Origin: Prevotellaceae bacterium
GTDB lineage: Bacteria > Bacteroidota > Bacteroidia > Bacteroidales > UBA932
Assembly: GCA_031270845.1 (NCBI GenBank)
Contig: JAISXF010000067.1
Span: forward strand, 1-35,320
Direction: 5' to 3'
DNA length: 35,320 nt
Shown here: positions 17,920 to 24,557 of the stretch, piece after piece
Position numbering within the stretch: position 1 is the stretch's first letter
Layout of the letters: each line of letters starts with the position of its first letter
Made by a program: the position numbers and the translations under genes
The notes under the pieces: model-generated
The model's database searches: none
Seen by the model: the letters and a program-made list of their open reading frames with translations, nothing else
What the model was told of the DNA's origin: nothing

Positions 17920-18513
17920 TCAATCCACAGAATACAGCAGGAATAAATAGATAAACAGCGGCAGCTGGTCATCCTTTAGCCGCTTGAGGGAGCGGGAGAC
18001 CAATTTCCGCGCCGAGGTTACGTTCATCCCCAGCAATTCGGCTATCTGGGCATAATCCATTTCCTCGATAAACCGGAGATAAATCACTTCCCGCTGCCGG
18101 GCGGTAAGTTTTGAAAGCAGGGCGTCGATTTTTTGTTTAATAATTTGCTTGTCATCGGCTCCTATCATCTCATCGAGCACGGTAGCGGAGAGCATGAAAT
18201 CCAACCCCGTACCGACAAGCGGAGTGGTCGCAGAAAACGACTTGGATTTATATAAATCGTACAATTTATTTTTAATCGACTTCAGCAAAAAATATTTGAA
18301 ATGAGCCAGCGACTCATATTCCTTTTCCATAAAATAGACCTTCAGGAACACATCCTGGACACAATCCTTCACCCATTCGCTCTCCGCACACAGGCCGCGA
18401 CCGTATGCGTACAAATCGTTGATGAACAACTGGTAAAAAAACGAAAATGCGTCGTCATCCCCTTCTTTGAATTTGCGAAAAAGCGTTTCCTGTTCCGGTG
18501 TAAATTTTAACAT
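17920..18513 (-). CDS. ECF RNA polymerase sigma factor of the glycan locus
   Basis: A 197-residue ECF sigma-70 factor. Region 2 spans about 15-90 and contains CVQDVFLKVYF; region 4 spans about 130-185 with LTARQREVIYLRF and the helix-turn-helix YAQIAELLGMNVTSARKLV. The C-terminal tail is unusually hydrophobic (LFIYLFLLYSV). The ATG at 18513 is preferred to a TTG four codons upstream. It should be held by the FecR protein encoded 116 bp downstream and activate the SusC operon. A TACCTTTG element lies at 18543-18550, and a long repeat region lies just upstream of that. Confidence 0.92.
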   Translation of the reverse strand: MLKFTPEQETLFRKFKEGDDDAFSFFYQLFINDLYAYGRGLCAESEWVKDCVQDVFLKVYFMEKEYESLAHFKYFLLKSIKNKLYDLYKSKSFSATTPLVGTGLDFMLSATVLDEMIGADDKQIIKQKIDALLSKLTARQREVIYLRFIEEMDYAQIAELLGMNVTSARKLVSRSLKRLKDDQLPLFIYLFLLYSVD

Positions 18514-18542
18514 ATACAATAGCAAGTTTGGTTAATCCGCTG

Positions 18543-18550
18543 CAAAGGTA
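18543..18550 (-). promoter_or_regulatory. -7 promoter element of the ECF sigma gene
   Basis: TACCTTTG (followed by CAGC) on the minus strand, 30 bases before the ATG. The position expected for the -33 element falls inside the heptad run that begins at 18559, so repeat changes could affect promoter strength. Confidence 0.6.
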
Positions 18551-18558
18551 AAAATTAA

Positions 18559-18678
18559 ATTACGAATTACGAATTACGAATGACGAGAACATGGACAATA
18601 GAACATGGACAATAGAACATGGACAATAGAACATGGACAATAGAACATGGACAATAGAACATAGACAATAGACAATAG
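18559..18678. repeat. Heptads and six 14-bp repeats upstream of the sigma promoter
   Basis: ATTACGA three times and ATGACGA once (18559-18586) are followed by six 14-bp units (AACATGG + ACAATAG) at 18588-18671 and a final ACAATAG heptad. Both periods are multiples of 7. No gene is seen here. Confidence 0.9.
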
Positions 18679-18703
18679 TGAGCCGCTCGCTGACCTTAAC
18701 GAG

Positions 18704-18955
18704 TCTTCCGTTATCCTTAACGAGTCTTCCGTTATCCTTAACGAGTCTTCCGTTATCCTTAACGAGCCTTCCGTTATCCTTAACGAGTCTTCCGTTATCC
18801 TTAACGCGCCTTCCGTTGAACTCAACGAGCCTTCCGTTGAACTCCACGCGCCTTCCGTTGAACTCCACGCGCCTTCCGTTGAACTCCACGCGCCTTCCGT
18901 TGAACTCCACGAGCCTTCCGTTGAACTCAACGAGCCTTCCGTTGAACTCAACTTT
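18704..18955. repeat. Array C: 12 tandem 21-bp units
   Basis: Twelve units of exactly 21 bp, 252 bp in total, each starting YCTTCCGTT. The first five carry the dyad CGTTA-TCCT-TAACG (the fifth ends TAACGCG). The other seven carry CGTTGA-AC-TCAACG or a one-mismatch version ending TCCACG. The two forms differ on both arms but keep the dyad. The first form is identical to the two units at 8122-8163. Frames are open through the array on both strands, with 7-residue periods such as SSTEGSL, but nothing indicates translation. The array lies between the sirtuin terminator and the 14-bp repeats upstream of the sigma promoter. Confidence 0.95.
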
Positions 18956-18968
18956 CAACTAAAAAAAA

Positions 18969-18990
18969 GGGCGAACACATCGGTTCGCCC
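18969..18990 (-). terminator. Terminator of the sirtuin / hydrogenase-sensor operon
   Basis: Stem GGGCGAAC / GTTCGCCC with a 6-base loop, followed on the minus strand by eight Ts. It is nearly identical to the hairpin at 8281-8302 and sits in the same duplicated module (18955-19029). Confidence 0.88.
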
Positions 18991-19012
18991 CTACTGTCTT
19001 TACGTCTATTGT

Positions 19013-19720
19013 CTAAAAGTCTATGTTCTCAAAGTCCATGTTCTTTAGTTCATCGACTAATTTTTTCAGCCCGACAGTGGCCGGTTCTTTGATGTAGCGG
19101 ACATTTGGCACGCCGACCGGTACATCGTTCGGATCGACGATATACTTCGGCGTGCGCTTCGGGACATAATGAATAAGCCCCGCCGCCGGATACACCGCCA
19201 TCGAAGTGCCAACGACAATATAAATGTCGGCCTGTCCGCTAAGCTCGGCGGCGCGATCGATCATCGGCACCGCCTCGCCGAACCATACGATATGCGGACG
19301 CAGCTGCGCGCCCTGCGGGTCGGTCATACCTTCGGTCAGTTCCCAGCCGTCGATTTCGACGATATAATTTGGATCGATCGTGCTGCGGGCTTTTCGGAGT
19401 TCGCCGTGCAGGTGCAGCACGCTGGAAGAGCCGGCGCGCTCGTGCAGGTCGTCCACATTCTGGGTGATAATATGCACGTCGAAGGCTTGCTCGAGCCGAA
19501 CCAGCTCCCGGTGTCCGGCGTTTGGCTCTGCGGTTAGCAGCTGCTTGCGCCGCCGGTTATAGAAATCAAGCACGAATTTTCGGTTTTTGAGCCATCCTTC
19601 GTACGTGGCGACGTCTTCGATGCGGTGCTGTTCCCAGAGGCCTCCGCTATCGCGGAATGTATTGATGCCGCTTTCAGCGCTCATTCCTGCGCCCGATAAT
19701 ACTACCACTTTTTTTTTCAT
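19013..19720 (-). CDS. Sir2-family NAD-dependent protein deacylase without zinc cysteines
   Basis: A 235-residue sirtuin that would remove acyl groups from lysines using NAD. The GAGMSAESGI motif (10-19), TQNVDDLHERAG (86-97), the catalytic His105 in HLHGEL and the VGTSMAVYPA segment are all present. Tyr54 and Arg57 (YNRR) match the YxxR pair of SIRT5/CobB-type desuccinylases. The protein contains no cysteine at all, so the zinc ribbon is absent, as I recall for other Bacteroidetes sirtuins. It follows the hydrogenase-like gene by 31 bp and is probably the last gene of that operon. Its last codons (NIDF and stop) come from the duplicated terminator module. Confidence 0.93.
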   Translation of the reverse strand: MKKKVVVLSGAGMSAESGINTFRDSGGLWEQHRIEDVATYEGWLKNRKFVLDFYNRRRKQLLTAEPNAGHRELVRLEQAFDVHIITQNVDDLHERAGSSSVLHLHGELRKARSTIDPNYIVEIDGWELTEGMTDPQGAQLRPHIVWFGEAVPMIDRAAELSGQADIYIVVGTSMAVYPAAGLIHYVPKRTPKYIVDPNDVPVGVPNVRYIKEPATVGLKKLVDELKNMDFENIDF

Positions 19721-19751
19721 ATATCCTGTTTATTTTGATGATGCCTTATGT

Positions 19752-21059
19752 TCACCGGTTCCATATTTTTTCCATGATTTGGAGGCTTTGTTCCGGCGTG
19801 AGCAGACCCTGTTTTTCGTGGCTGTTCTGGATAAAGATACAGTGTTCGATGGCGGCCTGACCGCGGACGATGTCTTCGGCGAGGGCATCGCAGCTTGGCG
19901 CACCGCAGGCGCCGCAGTCGATACCGGGCAGGGCGTTTTTCAGGGCGCGGGCTTTTTCCATTTTCTGCAGGGCTTTCGTAATATCCAAATCATACTTAAC
20001 CATCGACCGCGGGCGGATTTCGCCGACGTCGATTTGGCCGGCGAGGTATTGCCGGTAGTCGTCAACGGCGTCGTTTTCGCCGGTCTGGTCGCGGGCGTTG
20101 AGGCGGATACATTCGGCGGCCAGGAACCGGTTGTAGGGGGTGAGGATGCCGCCGGCGCAGCTCTCGTCGCAGGCGCGCAGTTCGAGGTAATCGACGCCGG
20201 CGATTTCGTCGTTTTCGAGCCGCTCCAGAAATTCCACCACGTTTTCAATTCCGTCGATGGCCAGCCCTTTGCCGTTGATGTGCCGGACTTCGCCGCCGGT
20301 GAGCGACCAGGTCATACCGCGCGCCGAGACCTGTGTTTCGCGCGTCGCGGGGCGTTCTTTCCCGCGTTGCCGGTACTCCTGCAGGACGCGGTTATACATA
20401 TAATGCATATTGATGACGCCGTCGATAGGCGACGCATAGCCGCCCACCGGCGCTTTGATGGAGGCGATTTTGGCGGCGCAGGGGGTCAGGTAGAAAAGGC
20501 CTATCTCGGCGGGGTCGATGCCTTGTCGGGCATACCGCTGGCGGAAATATTCGGTGGTTATTTCGAGCGGTTGTTTGAGCCGCAGCAGATGATTGACCAG
20601 CGCCGGAAATCGGATTTGTATCAGCCGTGTTACGGCGGGGCAGAACGAGGAAATCACCGGCCTGTCGTGCGTTTGGACGTAGCGGTTGATTTCGTCGATT
20701 AAAAAATCGACCCCGTGTTCCGCTTCGCGCACATCGGTAAAGCCGAGGTTGAGCAGGATGTCGATAATCTCCTGCCGCGATACGCCGGCGCCAAACTGCC
20801 CGATAAATATCGAGGGGATTAATAAAATGCGGCGCCGGTAATGGAAGATTTTCGTAAAATCGTCGTCCTCCACGACAATGGCGCGTGTCGGGCAGGCGCG
20901 GTGGCATTCGCCGCAGTCGATACACCATGCGGGATACAGCAGCGCTTTGCCGCCGTGGACGCGCAGGGCTTCCGTCGGGCACACTTTCATGCAGTGCGAG
21001 CAGCCGGTACATACGTCGTGCCGTATTTTCAGGGCATGGTGAAAGGCTTGCTGTTCCAT
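19752..21059 (-). CDS. [FeFe]-hydrogenase-like iron-sulfur protein, probable redox or H2 sensor
   Basis: A 435-residue iron-sulfur protein. Two [4Fe-4S] ferredoxin motifs lie at Cys17/20/23/27 and Cys46/49/52/56. The four H-cluster-type cysteines are Cys140 (SSFCP), Cys194 (TPCAAK), Cys297 and Cys301 (RACDESC). The proton-relay cysteine that normally precedes the first ligand is Phe139. A C-terminal Fes-type motif (CGACGAPSC, 382-390, with Cys407) completes it. The altered relay residue and the neighbouring HATPase and DRTGG genes match sensory (group C-like) [FeFe] hydrogenases rather than catalytic ones. It would be cytoplasmic and probably reports redox state or H2 to the HATPase protein; that is inference. 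Confidence 0.85.
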   Translation of the reverse strand: MEQQAFHHALKIRHDVCTGCSHCMKVCPTEALRVHGGKALLYPAWCIDCGECHRACPTRAIVVEDDDFTKIFHYRRRILLIPSIFIGQFGAGVSRQEIIDILLNLGFTDVREAEHGVDFLIDEINRYVQTHDRPVISSFCPAVTRLIQIRFPALVNHLLRLKQPLEITTEYFRQRYARQGIDPAEIGLFYLTPCAAKIASIKAPVGGYASPIDGVINMHYMYNRVLQEYRQRGKERPATRETQVSARGMTWSLTGGEVRHINGKGLAIDGIENVVEFLERLENDEIAGVDYLELRACDESCAGGILTPYNRFLAAECIRLNARDQTGENDAVDDYRQYLAGQIDVGEIRPRSMVKYDLDITKALQKMEKARALKNALPGIDCGACGAPSCDALAEDIVRGQAAIEHCIFIQNSHEKQGLLTPEQSLQIMEKIWNR

Positions 21060-21070
21060 ACTTTTACGGG

Positions 21071-21484
21071 TTATTGCAGGGCGACGGTAATGGTGAGCGT
21101 TGTGCCTTTCCCGACGACGGAGTCGATATCAAGCCGGTCGGCATTTTCGAGGATATTGGGCAGTCCCATGCCGGCGCCGAAGCCCATTTCGCGCACTTTG
21201 GGCGAGGCGGTCGAGAACCCCCGCTGCATGGCCTGTTCAATATCGGCGATTCCCGGTCCTTCGTCTTCGAGCCGCAGCCGTATCTGCTCCGGGTCGATGT
21301 CGGCGGTAATAACGCCGCGGCAGGCATGGGCTACGATATTGACTTCCGCCTCGTACAGCGCCACGACTACCCGTTTGGTAATGCCGGGGTCGATATTGAG
21401 CAGCTTCAGCGTTTTCTTTACCTGGCTCGCGGCATCGCCGGCGCGGGTAAAATCGCCTCCCTGTACGTGAAAAGTCAGTTGCAT
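21071..21484 (-). CDS. HATPase_c (RsbW-like) ATP-binding protein
   Basis: A 137-residue GHKL-type ATPase related to anti-sigma kinases of the RsbW/SpoIIAB type. The N box (YEAEVNIVAHA), G1 box (LEDEGPGI) and G2 box (GFGAGMGLP) are present in order. No sensor or receiver domain is attached. It lies 11 bp upstream of the hydrogenase-like gene and 18 bp downstream of the DRTGG gene, an order also known from hydrogenase-associated loci in anaerobes. It probably relays the state of the iron-sulfur sensor; its partner is unknown. Confidence 0.88.
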   Translation of the reverse strand: MQLTFHVQGGDFTRAGDAASQVKKTLKLLNIDPGITKRVVVALYEAEVNIVAHACRGVITADIDPEQIRLRLEDEGPGIADIEQAMQRGFSTASPKVREMGFGAGMGLPNILENADRLDIDSVVGKGTTLTITVALQ

Positions 21485-21502
21485 CGTTGATTTCCGTTAG
21501 GG

Positions 21503-21847
21503 TTAATAAACCGGTTTTAATCCGGCGGAGTAAAGGATTCCGGCGGCTTTGAACATCGAAAAGGGGCTTTGGATAAGCGTCATGTCGTTATCGGCAGCCA
21601 GCTTCAGCATGTCGGGCGTCGCTTTTTTACGGCGGACAAAGAGGATGTATTGGGCGTCGGATATTTCGGCGGTGCGGATGGTCTGGATATTGGCGAGGCC
21701 GGTAATCAGTAAAAAGTTCGAGCGTTTTTGTGTCAGCACATCGCTCATCAGGTCGGAAGCAAAGCCGTATTCGATGACCTCCTGCGCCCGCTCTGCACCG
21801 CAGACAATCTCTCCGTCCACCAATCGGGCTATCTCTTGCAGCGTCAT
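21503..21847 (-). CDS. DRTGG-domain protein
   Basis: A 114-residue stand-alone DRTGG-like domain. Visible features are the N-terminal MTLQEIARLVDGEIVCG, the central FASDLMSDVL and NFLLITGLANIQTIRTAE, and a C-terminal IQSPFSMFKAAGILYSAG. Such domains occur with the HATPase and hydrogenase genes of sensory [FeFe]-hydrogenase loci; their biochemical role is not settled. It is the first gene of the tightly spaced group and starts 48 bp after the TonB-like gene ends, with no TAnnTTTG promoter seen between them. Confidence 0.82.
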   Translation of the reverse strand: MTLQEIARLVDGEIVCGAERAQEVIEYGFASDLMSDVLTQKRSNFLLITGLANIQTIRTAEISDAQYILFVRRKKATPDMLKLAADNDMTLIQSPFSMFKAAGILYSAGLKPVY

Positions 21848-21895
21848 AACGGGGTTAGATGTGTTGCGGGGTTAAACATACGGTTTCGCCGGCTT

Positions 21896-22666
21896 TTACT
21901 GCGCAAAAAAGCGGTATATGATATAGCCCGCCTGCCGGTTTGGCGCAGCGACATCGACTTCAAAGCGCGACAGCCTCGCCATCGTCAGGGCGGCTTCCTG
22001 CAGGCAGCGGTCGTTCGACGAGGCGGCGGCGTCTGTCTTGGCCGATTTCACATACCCGCGCCTGTCGGCTTCGATAAGTACCTTTACATCGCCGCCGTTC
22101 TGGCACTGGTAGGCCGGCACGGGCAGCGAGAACGCTTTCCGGTTGCCGAGCTCGTACCGGATAACCGACGGCCCCTGATAAACGGCGGCAGTCGTCGCTG
22201 CCGGCCTGTTCGACGGGCGGGCGACATCGTCGGCGCCCTGCCTGTCGATCAACTGTTGCCGCGAGGCATTGAGCCTCTCCTGCACCGCCCGGGCTTCTTC
22301 GTTCAGCGCGTTGATGTTCGTATTGCGGTCGTCGCGCAGGGGCTGGTTGCGCAATGCGGCCACATTGACGGCCACGTTGCGCACTTCGGCGGCGCTGCGG
22401 GTACTGCGCGACGCGTCGATTTGCCGGTTTAAGGCGTTCTTCACCGCGAGGCGTTGCTGTTCCTGTCGCTGTTGGATTTCTTCGATGTCCGGCTCTGTAA
22501 AATCGAGCATAATGGACAATTCTTTAGTGCTGATGGAATATAATTTTGCAGAAAAGAGGATTATCAGTATCCCTAAATGAAATAATACCGTGCCGTAGCA
22601 GCCCGTACTGTGTTCACGGAAAAAACCGTGAAGCGTAAATTTCCGTTGCAATACCTTTAGCATCAT
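21896..22666 (-). CDS. TonB-like envelope protein
   Basis: A 256-residue protein with a short cytoplasmic N-terminus, one transmembrane helix (about 24-44, YGTVLFHLGILIILFSA), a charged coiled-coil-like periplasmic stretch (about 60-150) and a C-terminal TonB-like domain (about 170-256, with DVKVLIEADRRGYVKSA). It resembles the short TonB-family energy transducers of Bacteroidales. The frame is open far upstream, but the real start must be one of the adjacent ATGs at 22666 or 22663, since the tRNA-Lys gene ends at 22672. Only 5 bases separate the tRNA and this gene, so both probably come from one transcript. Confidence 0.75.
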   Translation of the reverse strand: MMLKVLQRKFTLHGFFREHSTGCYGTVLFHLGILIILFSAKLYSISTKELSIMLDFTEPDIEEIQQRQEQQRLAVKNALNRQIDASRSTRSAAEVRNVAVNVAALRNQPLRDDRNTNINALNEEARAVQERLNASRQQLIDRQGADDVARPSNRPAATTAAVYQGPSVIRYELGNRKAFSLPVPAYQCQNGGDVKVLIEADRRGYVKSAKTDAAASSNDRCLQEAALTMARLSRFEVDVAAPNRQAGYIIYRFFAQ

Positions 22667-22671
22667 TTCAG

Positions 22672-22744
22672 TGACCCCGGTGGGGGTCGAACCCACGACC
22701 CACAGATTAAGAGTCTGTTGCTCTACCAACTGAGCTACGGAGTC
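22672..22744 (-). tRNA. tRNA-Lys (anticodon CTT)
   Basis: A 73-base cloverleaf. The acceptor stem is GACTCCG / CGGGGTC, the D arm AGCTCAGTTGGTAGAGC, the anticodon stem CAGA / TCTG enclosing CTCTTAA, and the T arm contains GGTTCGACC. The anticodon CTT reads AAG codons. The 3' CCA is not encoded. Confidence 0.96.
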
Positions 22745-22756
22745 TGAATGGAGGGA

Positions 22757-22764
22757 CAAAGGTA
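22757..22764 (-). promoter_or_regulatory. -7 promoter element of tRNA-Lys and possibly its operon
   Basis: TACCTTTG on the minus strand, 12 bases before the tRNA. A TTTG lies 23 bp further upstream (22791-22788), slightly beyond normal spacing. No other good promoter is seen before the sirtuin terminator at 18969, so this may drive tRNA-Lys and the five genes after it. Confidence 0.6.
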
Positions 22765-22846
22765 CATAAAATTTCTTTGTAAAATACCAAACAGCGATAA
22801 AGAAATTGCCTGCGGGGATGAAAATGGATGAAAAGGGGCAAAGGAC

Positions 22847-22860
22847 TCCCCTGTCGGGGA
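22847..22860 (-). terminator. Weak hairpin after the zinc-finger anti-sigma gene
   Basis: TCCCC-TGTC-GGGGA forms a 5-bp stem. On the minus strand it is followed after a few bases by CTTTGCCCCTTTTC. It is only suggestive of a terminator. Confidence 0.3.
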
Positions 22861-22881
22861 ATGGCCTGCCTGCCGCAGCTC

Positions 22882-23430
22882 CTAATTCCTGATGGAGTCC
22901 CCCGTGGCGTACCGGGGCGGTGGGGCCGACATGGTAGGGGAGAGGGTATGCGCCGGGCTGTGGTTGTCGGTTTCGGGGGGCAGGGTGTCGCCGGACGGTT
23001 TGAGGTCGGGTTCGGGGGTTTCCTGTTTTATTTCTTGCGCCGGCAGATGGTCGGCGTGCAGCGGTTCGGGCGGCTTTGCGGGGGGGATTTGATCGGGGGG
23101 GGACGGGGCGCTGTCGGGCGCACCGGCGGTTATTTCCGGCAGGGGCATTCCGGCGGGCGCCCGGTACCGGAGGTATAACAGCGTGCCGGAGGCCAGCAAT
23201 ACGGCTATGGCGGCGGCCATGAGTGTTCTCCACATTATCCGGTGCGTTTTTCGCGCCTGCTGTTCGGGTTCCAGGGCTTCCGCCAGCCTGCGGATGGCGT
23301 CGAGCTGCGCCCGGCAGTCGGGGCACGATAACAGATGCGCCTGAAAAACGGCTTCCTGCTCGTCGTTCATCCGGTTCATGAGGTAGTCCCGAATCTGTTC
23401 CCTTTCCGGATGGTTGCTGTGGTTAATCAT
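22882..23430 (-). CDS. Zinc-finger (HC2) anti-sigma-like membrane protein
   Basis: A 182-residue protein with the zinc anti-sigma motif His32-x3-Cys36-x2-Cys39 (HLLSCPDC) at the N-terminus, one transmembrane helix at 69-88, and a Pro/Glu-rich, probably disordered periplasmic tail (about 90-182). The ATG at 23430 overlaps the stop codon of the upstream sigma-like gene (ATGA), so the start is fixed by coupling; the frame further upstream is not used. The arrangement indicates that it binds and inhibits the sigma-like protein encoded just before it. Confidence 0.85.
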   Translation of the reverse strand: MINHSNHPEREQIRDYLMNRMNDEQEAVFQAHLLSCPDCRAQLDAIRRLAEALEPEQQARKTHRIMWRTLMAAAIAVLLASGTLLYLRYRAPAGMPLPEITAGAPDSAPSPPDQIPPAKPPEPLHADHLPAQEIKQETPEPDLKPSGDTLPPETDNHSPAHTLSPTMSAPPPRYATGDSIRN

Positions 23431-24557
23431 CGTTGCTGAAGGATTGTTTTTAATTGTTTTACAATATTCTTTTTTATTCTTGTACATTCCTGCCTGAGGT
23501 TTTCGTTCAGGCGTTTTCGCTCGGCGTCCGAAAGCGCCGCGCCGTTATAACGTTCTTCAATAATTTCGTCGTACGAAAGGCCATTGACCGCTACGTCTAT
23601 CAACAGGAGTACTTTGTCGTGCCGTCCTTCGACCAAGCGCCGGTGGAGCGGATGGCGGGTGTCGAGCAGTATGAGGGCGGCCAGACGTGCCATTTCGTAT
23701 TCGTTTTCCACATCGCAGTCGATTGGCGCCGGGGCAGCGTCGTCGATATTTTCATCGGCAAACCGGAAGGCTCCGGCATCCAATTCGTCCGTCGCTTCGT
23801 TTTTTTTGTTTCGCCGGCAATATTCGTGCATTTTATTGACGCATATTCTGTACGCATAGTGGCGAAAGTGAACGGCGTCGTTAAACGCGACTTCCTGCAT
23901 CCGCACTTTTCGATTCAGCTCGACATAACTTTCGGTCGTTACCTCGTCTTTTGCGATGTCTCTATAGGTAGATGACCAGATTTTCGCTTTTGTGACATGG
24001 GATGCCAGTTTATTTAACAGTTCGCATACGCAATTCCAAAAATCGCTGTCGTTACGGCGCAGCTGTACAATGAACTGTTCGAACCGGAGCGGGTATATTT
24101 TCAGTGCCTCGTTCCAGAAGTAGCCTTTGAGTTCGTCGGGCGTAAAGAACGTCTTTGTTGAATGGTAAAATGGTTGGAAGAGGTCTTCGAGAAGCAGGGC
24201 GGTAAGGTAGAAGGGCAGGCTTTGCCGGGTTTTTATCACGGCATCCCAGTCGGATGCAGCCGACTGCTGCCGGAGGGTGTCGAGTTGCCGCTGGAGCCAT
24301 GTGCGGACAGTCCGTGCGAAAGGATTTTCAACGCCTTTTTCCTTTTGCCGCTCCACAAAACGGGCATACCCGATACGGGCATACAGGAGCGGGACGAGCT
24401 CCTTGCGAAGCCCTCGGATATTGCTTGCCGCGCTGTGCATCTGCGGTGTGAGGTCGGCAATAACCGTTTGCCGGAACGAAGGAGAAAAGCCAAGATACGA
24501 GAGTTCCTGTTTTTCCCATTCTTTCACTATAATTTCCGTTGCTGCCTGAGTAACCAT
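23427..24557 (-). CDS. Divergent sigma-70-like protein with long N-terminal extension
   Basis: A 376-residue protein. Residues from about 235 on resemble an ECF sigma factor: a region-2-like helix (HFRHYAYRICVNKMHEYCRR), an acidic linker and a region-4-like end (VNGLSYDEIIEERYNGAALS with RLNENLRQECTRIKKNIVK). The first 230 residues are helical and match nothing I recognise. The immediately following, overlapping zinc-finger anti-sigma gene supports a sigma role. The ATG at 24557 shares a base with the stop codon of the kinase gene (TAATG), which favours it over the ATG at 24575. Sigma function is inference from weak similarity and context. Confidence 0.6.
   Translation of the reverse strand: MVTQAATEIIVKEWEKQELSYLGFSPSFRQTVIADLTPQMHSAASNIRGLRKELVPLLYARIGYARFVERQKEKGVENPFARTVRTWLQRQLDTLRQQSAASDWDAVIKTRQSLPFYLTALLLEDLFQPFYHSTKTFFTPDELKGYFWNEALKIYPLRFEQFIVQLRRNDSDFWNCVCELLNKLASHVTKAKIWSSTYRDIAKDEVTTESYVELNRKVRMQEVAFNDAVHFRHYAYRICVNKMHEYCRRNKKNEATDELDAGAFRFADENIDDAAPAPIDCDVENEYEMARLAALILLDTRHPLHRRLVEGRHDKVLLLIDVAVNGLSYDEIIEERYNGAALSDAERKRLNENLRQECTRIKKNIVKQLKTILQQR

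Noticed and set aside
18560-18958. Repeat protein encoded by array C on the minus strand
   Set aside because: Several frames on both strands are equally open because the unit is 21 bp, and there is no promoter or conserved start; treated as a by-product of the repeat.
19587-20702. 371-codon plus-strand frame
   Set aside because: Shadow of the hydrogenase-like and sirtuin genes, with no family features.
22667-23326. N-terminal extension of the TonB-like gene to 23326
   Set aside because: It runs through the tRNA-Lys gene and antisense-frame DNA of the anti-sigma gene.
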